From the NCBI GenBank assembly GCA_028826165.1, contig JAPDFW010000079.1:172001-236000 (forward strand): 64,000 nucleotides of DNA, written 5' to 3'. A program made the translations under genes and the position numbers. The notes below the pieces were generated by a model. It had not been told where the DNA came from, did no database searches, and saw only the letters and a list, made by a program, of their open reading frames with translations. This document shows, piece by piece, positions 32,826 to 44,400 of the stretch; the first letter of the stretch is position 1, and each line of letters begins with the position of its first letter. The DNA is from Anaeramoeba ignava. Lineage: Eukaryota > Metamonada > Anaeramoebidae.

Positions 32826-33760
32826 AATTTTTCCATTTAAGATTAATCAAAAATAACAACAAGAAAAAATTTTTTTTCTTTTTCTTCCTTTTTTTTTTTT
32901 CTTTTATTAAAATTGAAAATTAAAATTGAAAATTGAAATTAAATTGAAAATAAATTGAAAATTAGGGTTATTTTTTAATTGAAATAATTTGAAGTTTGAT
33001 CAAATAAATTAATAATAAAATTAAATAAAAATAATTTGCTTTTTGATTTTTGATATTAATAATCAAAATAAAAAATTGATTATTTAACAAATTGGAAATT
33101 TAAACCTAAAATAATTTATTAAACAATTTAAATTTATTTATATTAAATAAAAGATCAAAATTTTTCCATTTAAGATTAATCAAAAAAATAACAACAAGAA
33201 AAAAAAATTTTTTTCTTTTTCTTCCTTTTTTTTTTTCTTTTATTAAAATTGAAATTAAAATTGAAAATTGAAATTGAAAATTGAAATTAAATTGAAAATA
33301 AATTGAAAATTAGGGTTATTTTTTAATTGAAATAATTTGAAGTTTGATCAAATAAATTAATAATAAAATTAAATAAAAATAATTTGCTTTTTGATTTTGA
33401 TATTAATAATCAAAATAAAAAATTGATTATTTAACAAATTGGAAATTTAAACCTAAAATAATTTATTAAACAATTTGAATTTATTTATATTAAATAAAAG
33501 ATCAAAATTTTTCCATTTAAGATTAATCAAAAAAATAACAACAAGAAAAAAAAAATTTTTTTCTTTTTCTTCCTTTTTTTTTTTCTTTTATTAAAATTGA
33601 AAATTAAAATTGAAAATTAAAATTGAAAATTGAAATCAAATTGAAAATAAATTGAAAATTAGGGTTATTTTTTAATTGAAATAATTTGAAATTTGATCAA
33701 ATAAATTAATAATAAAATTAAATAAAAATAATTTGCTTTTTGATTAATCTTAAATTAAGA
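32826..33760 (+). repeat. Three tandem copies of a ~340-bp non-coding unit
   Basis: Each unit begins at TTTTTCCATTTAAGATTAATC (CC at 32833, 33166 and 33513, so periods of 333 and 347 bp). Each contains AACAACAAGAAAAA, an A/T dyad, AATTAGGGTTATTTTTT and AATAATTTGCTTTTTG. The third copy is cut short near 33745 and grades into the promoter of copy 6. A single inverted copy lies upstream of copy 2 (about 7760-7990). No coding potential is seen. Confidence 0.75.
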
Positions 33761-33769
33761 TCAAAATAA

Positions 33770-34092
33770 AAAATTTTTAGGGTTATTTTTGAAAATTAAT
33801 TAATAAAGAAATAAATGATAAAAAATGTATAATGAATGTTTAAATGATTTGTTGTTTTTTTTTTGCCATCTTGATCTACAAAAAAAAAATGAAGATAAAA
33901 GAAAAAAAAATTTTTTTTTGATTTTCATTTCTTTTTAATCAAATTTATTATTTGAATTTAAATTTAATTTTTAAGTAAATTATTGTTTATTTTAATTTTA
34001 ATTTTAAGTAAATATTCAATTATTTTGGATTTACTTACTTATTTTAATTTTAATTTTTTCCACAAAAAAAAAAACAAAATAATAGGGAAAAA
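33770..34092 (+). promoter_or_regulatory. Upstream region of propeller copy 6 (type beta)
   Basis: GCCATCTTGATCTAC at 33865-33879 lies 214 bp before the ATG, followed by ATGAAGATAAAAG, an A9T9 dyad (about 33902-33919) and TTTTTTCCACAAAAAAAAAA near the start codon. The order is that of the other five copies. Confidence 0.6.
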
Positions 34093-36180
34093 ATGCAAAA
34101 TAAATTGATTCTTTTTGTTTGTTTTACTTCTTTTCTTTTGTTGGTTAAATCAAATGTTCAAATTGAAGAAGTATTCACATTTCCAATTTCATTATCTTCT
34201 CCTGTTAATACTTTGGTTGATAATGATGAAGGATTTGTTTATGTTGTTGATCAAATGGATATAGAGTCTATACCAGATTCTTTCTTATTCAAATTTGATA
34301 TGAATACTCTTGAATTTATTGATGCTCTTGATTTAGGAATTAAAGGTGCTCAAGGAGCAGTTATTGATACAGTGAATAAATTTGTTTATGTTGGAACATA
34401 TAATAGTCCACCAGTTCAAATTTCCAAAGTTGATTTGAAAAAATTTGAAGTTGATGATATTCTCACATTATTGATTGGTGCTCAAAATGGAGCTTGGATA
34501 GGTCAAATTGATATTGTGAATCAAAAAGCTTATTTTGGTTGTGATTCTCCTCCTGTTGTTGTTAAAATTGATTTAACTACATTTACTCAAGAAACAAATT
34601 TATCTCTTTCTCAATATTGGTTTGATACTCTTATGATTGATATTCCAAATGGATTCTTATATGCTTCAACACAACCTAATTCACAAGTTAATCAAACATT
34701 GTACAAAATTTCTTTATCAAGTTTTAGTGTGATTGATACTCTTTTCTTTAATTCTTCAAATGATGTGAATCTCTATTATGGAGCAATTGATTATTCAACA
34801 CAAAAAATGTATTTAGGCACAGAGCAATCACCACCTGATGTTGTTATAATTGATTTGGTAAATTTCACAAAACAAGATGTTGTTAATATTCCAACTTTGG
34901 AATATAGTTCAGGAATAGGAATTGATGAAACTAATGAATTTGGTTATTTGGTTGATGAGAATGGAGTTATGGCTAAAATGGATTTAACAAATAATTCAAT
35001 AATTAATACATTGAATACTATTAGTGATGGTTCTGGTGTTGATTCAGTAGTTTTTGATTTTGAAATTGAAAAAGCTTATATTGCAACGAATAATCCTGAA
35101 TTAATTGAAGTTGATTTATCTTTATTCCAAGTTGAAAAAACCATAATTCCACAAGATTATTCAAATCCTGATTTACTTCTTATTGATGAATCTAATCAAA
35201 ATGCTTATTTTGAATTCCTCATTTCTAATAATCCTTCTATTATCAAATTTGATCTTCAATCACTTTCAATTATTGATTATTTGGATATCAGTCAGGAATG
35301 TGATTATGGAGAAATTGATACATTAAATGGATTTATTTATTTGTTTCCAACTTCTTCAAATGGATTGAATATTGGAAAATTAAGATTATCAAATTTTTCA
35401 TTTGAAGAATTTAATCAAATTCATGATAATGGAACAATTGAATCAATAACATTTGATGAACAAAAAGGAATTCTTTATTTTGGATATTTGAATAATGATA
35501 TTTCAAATTATGAAATGATTCAAGTTAATGTTACTGATTTAACAATAATTAATAATTCAAATTTTGGAAGTCAAAATGCTATATTGGATATTAATATTGA
35601 TACTTCAAATGAATATCTTTATTCACTTTATTCAAACACTTCTGATTCCAATTATTATCTTTCCAAAATTAATTCATCCAATTTGAATATTATTGATAAT
35701 TTAAATTTTGAAGATTCATTTACTGAATATTTTTTTGAAAAGAGTTGCCAATATTTCTATTTCCAAAATTCAACCAATAATTTGATTTCAAGAGTTGATT
35801 TAACTAATATGATAATTATGAATGATTCATTAAATGTTACTTCATTCTATTTGACTTCAAATTATTTTGAATTAAATGATGGTTCAATTTATTTGATAGG
35901 TTCAAATTCCAGTTCTAGTGATAATTTAGTTAATGTTCTTGAAGTTGAATTAAGTTCAAATCAATTAATTTCAAACGCAACATTAGAATATTCTTGGCAA
36001 AGTTTAATTATTGAATATGATTCATCAAAATCAATAGTTTATCTTTTAAATTCTGATCAAGAACCTTATTACTTGTATGAGATTCCACAATCAACTCCAA
36101 ATCCAAAACCTTCTTCAAGTCAACAAATTCTTTTCTCAATTTTAATTTTAGGAATAACAATAATTTTGGGATTATTTTAA
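34093..36180 (+). CDS. Secreted beta-propeller surface protein, copy 6
   Basis: The protein has 695 residues with signal peptide (MQNKLILF...LLVKS), the propeller body, and the shortest and most altered stalk (PQSTPNPKP in place of QPTPTPTPKP), followed by the common SSSQQ and hydrophobic tail. It is closest to copy 2, with which it also shares the type-beta upstream region, so the two look like the arms of an old inverted duplication. The last gene of the array, it is tail-to-tail with phosphomevalonate kinase. Confidence 0.8.
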   Translation: MQNKLILFVCFTSFLLLVKSNVQIEEVFTFPISLSSPVNTLVDNDEGFVYVVDQMDIESIPDSFLFKFDMNTLEFIDALDLGIKGAQGAVIDTVNKFVYVGTYNSPPVQISKVDLKKFEVDDILTLLIGAQNGAWIGQIDIVNQKAYFGCDSPPVVVKIDLTTFTQETNLSLSQYWFDTLMIDIPNGFLYASTQPNSQVNQTLYKISLSSFSVIDTLFFNSSNDVNLYYGAIDYSTQKMYLGTEQSPPDVVIIDLVNFTKQDVVNIPTLEYSSGIGIDETNEFGYLVDENGVMAKMDLTNNSIINTLNTISDGSGVDSVVFDFEIEKAYIATNNPELIEVDLSLFQVEKTIIPQDYSNPDLLLIDESNQNAYFEFLISNNPSIIKFDLQSLSIIDYLDISQECDYGEIDTLNGFIYLFPTSSNGLNIGKLRLSNFSFEEFNQIHDNGTIESITFDEQKGILYFGYLNNDISNYEMIQVNVTDLTIINNSNFGSQNAILDINIDTSNEYLYSLYSNTSDSNYYLSKINSSNLNIIDNLNFEDSFTEYFFEKSCQYFYFQNSTNNLISRVDLTNMIIMNDSLNVTSFYLTSNYFELNDGSIYLIGSNSSSSDNLVNVLEVELSSNQLISNATLEYSWQSLIIEYDSSKSIVYLLNSDQEPYYLYEIPQSTPNPKPSSSQQILFSILILGITIILGLF

Positions 36181-36198
36181 TTGAATTTTTTCTTCAAT

Positions 36199-36274
<76 letters not shown>

Positions 36275-36359
36275 TCCAAAAAAATAAAAATAATCCCAAA
36301 TCAATTTTTAATTTTTAATTTTTAATTTCAAAATCTAAATATAAATCTAAATAATCTAA
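36181..36359 (+). repeat. 3' flank of propeller copy 6 with long (CTTT)n
   Basis: A perfect AATTGAA/TTCAATT hairpin overlaps the stop codon. It is followed by about 20 uninterrupted CTTT units (36197-36276), the longest pure plus-strand tract of the family, then AATCCCAAATC. Confidence 0.7.
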
Positions 36360-36598
36360 ATTTCAAAAAAAAGAATTTATTTTGATTTGATTTTTATGTT
36401 TAATTTTTATGTTTTATTTTTGAAATCCATAAGTTTATTCGGTAAAAATTAAATTAAATGAAAAAAATATAAAATTTTAAATAATTTTTTTTTTCACTCT
36501 TACAAGAATCTTTTGATGATTTTTTTCATAGCTAACATTACAAAGTAATGTGGGGGAATGATGTTTGAATACCAAACTTATTCCCTTCTTTCTTTTTT
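36360..36598 (+). ncRNA. Conserved stem-loop element, copy 4
   Basis: Almost identical to 32380-32600 over its length, with both hairpins intact (ACATTAC/GTAATGT near 36534-36550; GGGAAT/ATTCCC around GTTTG/CAAAC near 36551-36596). Confidence 0.45.
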
Positions 36599-37042
36599 AT
36601 TTTTATTTTTAATTTATTTTATATTTTATTTTGTTTTTGTTTTTATTTTAATTTTGTTTTATTTAATTTTATATTTATTTTGTTTTTTGAATTAATAAAA
36701 TAAAAAAGTGGAATAAAAATTTATTTTATCTTTTCTTTCTATTTATTTTATCTTTTCTTTCTATTTATTTTTGTTTTTGTTTTTTGGATTAATAAAATAA
36801 AAAAGTGGAATAAAAAATTTATTTTCTTTTCTTTTCTTTTGTTTTATTTTTTATTTTTAATTTTATATTTATTTTTATTTTTGTTTTTTGAATTAATAAA
36901 ATAAAAAAGTGGAATAAAAAATTTATTTTATTTTTCTTTTCTTTTTATTTAATTTTTAATTTTATATTTATTTTTGTTTTTGTTTTTTGAATTAATAAAA
37001 TAAAAAGTGGAATAAAAAATTTATTTTATTTTTCTTTTTAAT
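36599..37042. repeat. Four GTGGAATAAA-type units up to PMK stop
   Basis: Four copies of the roughly 105-bp unit (cores near 36685-36722, 36785-36822, 36890-36928 and 36988-37022) fill the gap. The last abuts the stop of the kinase gene, so the 3' UTR of that gene is made of this repeat. Confidence 0.7.
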
Positions 37043-38334
37043 TTATTTTTCGAGTTGAATTGGTTTGTTAATAATTTTCAAATCAATTATTCTCATCTTC
37101 AAAATTCGAATTTTCTCTTCAATCTCTTTGAATATATCTTCTTTATCAATATAAATAACAAAAATTGCATCTAATCCACCAGCTCCAGGAATTCCTGCAA
37201 AAATTACTTCTTTGATAGAAAAAATTTGATTAATTCTTTGACTTTGTTCTTCAGGTTCAATTGGAACATCACTTAATTCTCCCATTTTTTTCATTAGAAA
37301 TCTAATCTTTGTTCCTATTTTTCTGATTTGATCAATTTGCTCTTCCAAAATTTCTTTTTGATTCAACAAATTTTCCATTTTTGAATTATTTTTCTTTAAA
37401 TGAGAAATAATTTTGGATGATTCTTGGGGTTTTTCATTTTTCCATTTTAAGTATCTCCTAACCATTGGAACAGTTTCAGATCCACCTGAAAGAGTATCGA
37501 TAAGAATCAATTTTGTATTGGATGGGAGTTTAAACGGCTTGATTTTTATTATGATTTTTAATTTTAATTTTAATTTTATAAATGAATTTTAATTTTAAAA
37601 ACAAAACTTACTTGAATAAAATTATCCCATTTTTCTTTCGAATTTATTAATTTTGAAAAACTTTCCAAAAAATGTGGTTCAATTTCAAAAGGTTTTTCAA
37701 TATATTCTTTCAAAACGGTTTGAGAAAATCTCTGGAATTTTTGACTTCCATAAACAGCAGCACTAATATCAAAACCAGATCCAATTTTTCCTTGAGCAAC
37801 ACAATGGCAAAATTGAGAAAGATTATGAATTAGGAACAAATCTTCACTTTTTGGATTTGCTAGATCAACAATTTGAAAAAAATGAAGTAAAGATCCTGTT
37901 AGAGAAACTACTAAAGCTGCAGAACTTCCAAGTCCTGTTTTGCCCATTGAATCGTTGCTTTTTTTTGAATAAAAAGCTGAATCTCCAAATATTGTCATCT
38001 TCAAACCCTTTTTTTCAAGTGGAGAAAGGTTTTTTGATGAATAAATAAAGCTCAAAGTGAATAAAAGAGTTGTTTCGAGAAATTTATTTGAAGGAAAAAT
38101 CTTTGGATTTGTTGATTTTAAGAAAATTGGATTTGTGGAAAATTCATAAGAATAATTTTGATCATAATTTTGTGAAAAAATTGAAATTAAATTAGGGTTT
38201 TCTGTTGATGAAATGAAAGTATGGAATCTTGAGTTTGTTGTTAAAACTAAACCAAAATTTTCTTTTTCAAGAATAAGATAACCACCAATAATCAAAATTT
38301 TTCCAGAACATGAAACGTGTATAATGTTTTCCAT
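37043..38334 (-). CDS. ERG8: Phosphomevalonate kinase (ERG8-type), two exons
   Basis: It phosphorylates mevalonate 5-phosphate to the diphosphate with ATP in the isoprenoid pathway. Exons are 38334-37612 and 37537-37043, joined by a 74-nt intron with consensus GTAAGT donor, phase 0 on both sides, giving 405 residues (yeast Erg8 has 451). GHMP-kinase signatures are present: the N-terminal SGKILIIGGYLIL, the ATP loop GKTGLGSSAALV (about 132-142), GKIGSGFDISAAVYGS (about 182-197), GGSETVPMVR (about 259-268), and the C-terminal GIPGAGGLDA (about 356-365), which is diagnostic of the eukaryotic phosphomevalonate kinase type. The gene is divergent from the repeat-protein gene at 38494. Its product would supply prenyl groups, which the Rab (CC) and RCC1-BTB (CLIF) proteins in this window would consume. 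Confidence 0.9.
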
Positions 38335-38493
38335 TCAAATTAAAATTAAATTTATTTCAATTTTTATTATTGAAAAAGTAAATGAAAAAAAAATAAAAAA
38401 AAAATTTTTTTCTTTTCATTTTTTCATTTTTTTTTCATTCTTTTTTTCTTTAATTAAATCATTTCAATTTTATTTTATATTGTTTTTTTTGTA
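38335..38493. promoter_or_regulatory. Divergent promoter region, PMK / repeat protein
   Basis: The 159-bp gap has an A10T7 dyad (about 38393-38412) followed by T-rich sequence, the arrangement seen before most starts in the window. Confidence 0.5.
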
Positions 38494-41400
38494 ATGAGTC
38501 AACATACAACAACAATATTAATAGTTCTTGTTCAATTTCCAAAACAAAAGAAAAAAATAAAAGCAAAAATCTTTTTTGAAAATTTTGAATTATTTGTTCT
38601 TACAAAACAAAAACAATTTTCAGGTTTATCTTTTAAAATAGCAAAAAATCCTCGAATTCCTAATCTTATTCGTATTCAATTTCCTGAAGATACTTTGATT
38701 ATTGAATTTACAAATGAGGAAGATTTTTCTCAATTTATGAAAGATTATTCAAATATCAAACATTTATCATCCAAAAAGTCCAAAGAAAAATCCAAAGAAA
38801 AATCCAATGAAAAATCCAAAGAAAAATCCAAAGAAAAATCTAATCAAAAATCTAATGAAAAACCCAATGAAAAATCTAATCAAAAATCTAATGAAAAATC
38901 CAAAGAAAAATTAAATCAAAAATCTAATCAAAAATCCAAAGAAAAATCTAATCAAAAATCTAATCAAAAATCTAATCAAAAATCTAATGAAAAATTAAAT
39001 GAAAAATCTAATGAAAAATCCAAAGAAAAATCAAATCAAAAATCAAATCAAAAATCCAAAGAAAAATCTAATGAAAAATCAAATGAAAAATCAAATGAAA
39101 AATCAAATGAAAAATCTAATGAAAAATCAAAAGAAATTCATCAAGAAATTTATAAAGAAAATCAAGAAGAACTCAAAAAACAACAAAAAATTGAAAAAAG
39201 AAAGCAAATCCAAAAAGAAAAAGAACTAAAAAAACAAAAACAAGAAGAACGAAAAAAACAAAAAGAATTAAAAAAAATAAAGAAACAAAAGGAAAAAGAA
39301 TTAAAAAAACAAAAACAACAAGAATTAAAAAAACAAAAGAAATTAATAAAACTTGGAAAACAAAATCAAAATCAAAATCAAAATCAAAATCAAAATGAAA
39401 ATCAAAATCAAAATCAAAATGAAAATCAAAATGAAAATGAAAATCAAAATCAAAATCAAAATCAAAATCAAAATCAAAATCAAAATAAAAATGAAAATAA
39501 AAATGAAAAAGAAAATCAAAATAAAAATAAAAATGAAAAAGAAAATGAAAATCAAAATCAAAATCAAAAATCGAAAATCAAAAATGAAAATGAAAATCAA
39601 AATCAAAATCAAAAATCAAAATCAAAATCAAAATCAAAATCAAAATGAAAATCAAAATGAAAATGAAAATCAAAATCAAAATCAAAATCAAAATGAAAAT
39701 GAAGATGAAAATCAAAATCAAAATAAAAATCAAAATGAAAATGAAAATCAAAATCAAAATTCTCGTGAAAAAAGTCATAAAAAAAGTCATCATAAAAAAC
39801 ATACAAGAAAATCACATTCAAGAAATAAACAACAAGAAAAAGATATTAACCAAAACGAAAATTTGATGAAATACCCAGAAGAAAATGAACTCAATATCAT
39901 AAATATTTTGTTCAATACAAAAGAAAGCAAAAAAGAAATTAAAACTAGAGGAATTCCAAAAGAAGATCGAAAAACACTTGAAAATCCTTTTTTAAATCGA
40001 AAATTTCCAGTTAATGTTCTTAATTCGAGATTTCATAAAATATATTCAGCTGATTTAATATGTAAAATTGATGAATTTGATGTTGTTACAAAAAGTGAAA
40101 TTACAAGATCACGATATAACAAATATTTAGAGATAAATATCGAGTCTGAAATTGAATATCGATTAAAAATTAATTCCAGAAAGCATCGATATTTAGTTGA
40201 ATTTGAAAACAAGCAAGAAATGGAAAATTTTCTTGATGGATATAATTTAGCAAAATACAATCAAAATGTGAAAAAAAATACTGGAACTCCTCTAAAATAT
40301 CCTCAATTATTCTCAATAAAAAATGTTGAAAATTATTTAGATCAAGATGAGAATTCAAATGAAAATCTTTTCTCTTTAAAAACTGATATTGAATATCGAA
40401 TTGATCAAAAAATTGATCAAGAACCTCAAGCCTTTACGTTTGTGGATACTCAATCTGAAGAAAAGATTCCAAATCATTTACAAAAATTTCAGAAAAATTT
40501 TGGAACTGATGTTTATAACGTTGATATTCTTAATGAAACTTTTAGTATTTGCGACAAAGCTCAGATTGTAATTCAAGGATTATCTCTTGAGTTTATATCT
40601 CAAAAATATAATTCAGGTCAAGTTTTAGTTAGAAATATTGTTTTTTCTCATCACTTATCCAAATTAAAAATTGGCAAAATTAAATTTCCAGATTCTATAT
40701 CAATTATTATTTCATTTTCAAGTCATGAAGAAAGAGAACAATTTCATCAAGTTTTAAAAGAATTTCGTAAAATGGGAAGTAATGAAAATAATGAAAACAA
40801 TGAAAATAATGAAAATAATGAAAATAATGAAAACAATGAAAATATTCAAAATTATCAAAATAATGAAAACAATGAAAATAATGAAAATAATGAAAATAAT
40901 GAAAATAATGAAAATAATGAAAATAACGAAAATAATGAAAATAATGAAAATAATGAAAATAATGAAAATGATGGAAATAATAAAAATAATGAAAATAATG
41001 AAACAAATATTCAAAATTATCAAAATAATGAAAACAATAAAAATAATGAAAATGATGGAAATAATAAAAATAATGAAAATAATGAAACAAATATTCAAAA
41101 TTATCAAAATAATGAAAATAATGAAAATAATGAAAATAAAGAAAACAATGAAAATATTCAAAATTATCAAAATAATGAAAACAAAGAAAATAATGAAAAT
41201 AATGAAAATAATGAAAACAATGAAAATAAAGAAAATAATGAAAATAATGAAAATAATGAAAATAATGAAAATAATGAAAATAATGAAAACAATGAAAATA
41301 ATGAAAAATGAAAATAATGAAAATAATGAAAATAATGAAAATAATGAAAATAATAAAAACAATGAAAATAATGAAAATAATGAAACAAATATTCAAAATT

Positions 41401-44400
41401 ATCAAAATAATGAAAACAATGAAAATAAAGAAAATAATGAAAATAATGAAAAAAATGAAAATAATGAAAAAAATGAAACAAATATTCAATATGATCTTAA
41501 TCAAGTCCAATATGATATGACAAATAATGAATCTCAGCAAATCGATAATAAAGAACAAGATAATATTAAACAAATTGATAATAAAGAACAAGATAATATT
41601 GAACAAATTGATAATAAAGAAAAAGATAATATTGAACAAATTGATAATAAAGAACAAGATAATATTAAACAAATTAATAATAAAGAACAAGATAATATTG
41701 AACAAATTGATAATAAAGAACAAGATAATATTCAACAAATTAATAATAAAGAACAAGATAATATTAAACAAATCAATAATAAAAAAAAAGATAATATTAA
41801 ACAAATTGATAATAAAGAAAAAGATAATATTGAACAAATTAATAATAAAGAAAAAGATAATATTGAACAAATTGATAATAAAGAACAAGATAATATTCAA
41901 CAAATTAATAATAAAGAACAAGATAATATTCAACAAATTAATAATAAAGAACAAGATAATATTAAACAAATTGATAATAAAGAACAAGATAATATTCAAC
42001 AAATTAATAATAAAGAAAAAGATAATATTAAACAAATTGATAATAAAGAACAAGATAATATTCAAACAAATTAATAATAAAGAACAAGATAATATTAAAC
42101 AAATTGATAATAAAGAACAAGATAATATTAAACAAATTGATAATAAAGAACAAGATAATATTGAACAAATTGATAATAAAGAACAAGATAATATTAAACA
42201 AATTAATAATAAAGAACAAGATAATATTAAACAAATTAATAATAAAGAACAAGATAATATTAAACAAATTGATAATAAAGAACAAGATAATATTGAACAA
42301 ATTAATAATAAAGAACAAGATAATATTAAACAAATTAATAATAAAGAACAAGATAATATTGAACAAATTAATAATAAAGAACAAGATAATATTAAACAAA
42401 TTGATAATAAAGAAAAAGATAATATTGAACAAATTAATAATAAAGAAAAAGATAATATTGAACAAATTGATAATAAAGAACAAGATAATATTCAACAAAT
42501 TAATAATAAAGAACAAGATAATATTGAACAAATTGATAATAAAGAACAAGATAATATTCAACAAATTAATAATAAAGAACAAGATAATATTCAACAAATT
42601 AATAATAAAGAACAAGATAATATTAAACAAATTAATAATAAAGAAAAAGATAATATTGAACAAATTGATAATAAAGAACAAGATAATATTGAACAAATTA
42701 ATAATAAAGAACAAGATAATATTAAACAAATTAATAATAAAGAACAAGATAATATTGAACAAATTAATAATAAAGAACAAGATAATATTCAACAAATTGA
42801 TAATAAAGAACAAGATAATATTGAACAAATTAATAATAAAGAACAAGATAATATTAAACAAATTAATAATAAAGAACAAGATAATATTCAACAAATTAAT
42901 AATAAAGAACAAGATAATATTCAACAAATTAATAATAAAGAACAAGATAATATTAAACAAATTGATAATAAAGAACAAGATAATATTGAACAAATTGATA
43001 ATAAAGAACAAGATAATATTGAACAAATTGATAATAAAGAACAAGATAATATTCAACAAATTAATAATAAAGAACAAGATAATATTGAACAAATTAATAA
43101 TAAAGAAAAAGATAATATTGAACAAATTGATAATAAAGAACAAGATAATATTCAACAAATTAATAATAAAGAACAAGATAATATTCAACAAATTGATAAT
43201 AAAGAACAAGATAATATTAAACAAATTAATAATAAAGAACAAGATAATATTAAACAAATTAATAATAAAGAGCAAGATAATATTGAACAAATTGATAATA
43301 AAGAACAAGATAATATTCAACAAATTGATAATAAAGAACAAGATAATATTGAACAAATTAATAATAAAGAAAAAGATAATATTCAACAAATTAATAATAA
43401 AGAAAAAGATAATATTGAACAAATTGATAATAAAGAACAAGATAATATTAAACAAATTAATAATAAAGAACAAGATAATATTAAACAAATTAATAATAAA
43501 GAACAAGATAATATTAAACAAATTAATAATAAAGAAACAAGATAATATTGGAACAAATTAATAATAAAGAAAAGATAATATTAAACAAATTAATAATAAA
43601 AGAAAAAGATAATATTAAACAAATTAATAATAAAGAAAAAGATAATATTGAACAAATTAATAATAAAGAACAAGATAATATTAAACAAATTAATAATAAA
43701 GAACAAGATAATATTGAACAAATTAATAATAAAGAAAAAGATAATATTGAACAAATTAATAATAAAGAAAAAGATAATATTGAACAAATTAATAATAAAG
43801 AAAAAGATAATATTAAACAAATTAATAATAAAGAAAAAGATAATATTGAACAAATTAATAATAAAGAAAAAGATAATATTGAACAAATTAATAATAAAGA
43901 ACAAGATAATATTGAACAAATTAATAATAAAGAAAAAGATAATATTGAACAAATTGATAATAAAGAAAAAGATAATATTGAACAAATTAATAATAAAGAA
44001 AAAGATAATATTGAACAAATTGATAATAAAGAACAAGATAATATTAAACAAATTGATAATAAAGAACAAGATAATATTCAACAAATTGATAATAAAGAAC
44101 AAGATAATATTAAACAAATTGATAATAAAGAACAAGATAATATTGAACAAATTGATAATAAAGAACAAGATAATATTCAACAAATTGATAATATGAAAAG
44201 TAATATATCAAGTCAATTCTTAATGGAAAGTCAACAGGATGATGAAGACTTTGAAGATGAAACACAAAAACAAAAACAAAAAATTATAGTTAACAAAAGT
44301 CAGAATAACCAACAACAAAAAAAACATCAAGTTTTCATTTTCCAAGTTCAATTACTCAAGAAAAATTTGAAAAAATTGAATTCCGCTTTACTTCAACTTC

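Noticed and set aside
42028-43521. Minus-strand open frame of 497 codons (IIFFFIINLF-type repeats)
   Set aside because: It is the complement of the 33-bp repeat array, open only because the unit has no stop in that frame; it has no non-repetitive sequence.
41540-44192. CRISPR-like array (33-bp repeats)
   Set aside because: The units are contiguous, without unique spacers, and are coding; the context is eukaryotic.
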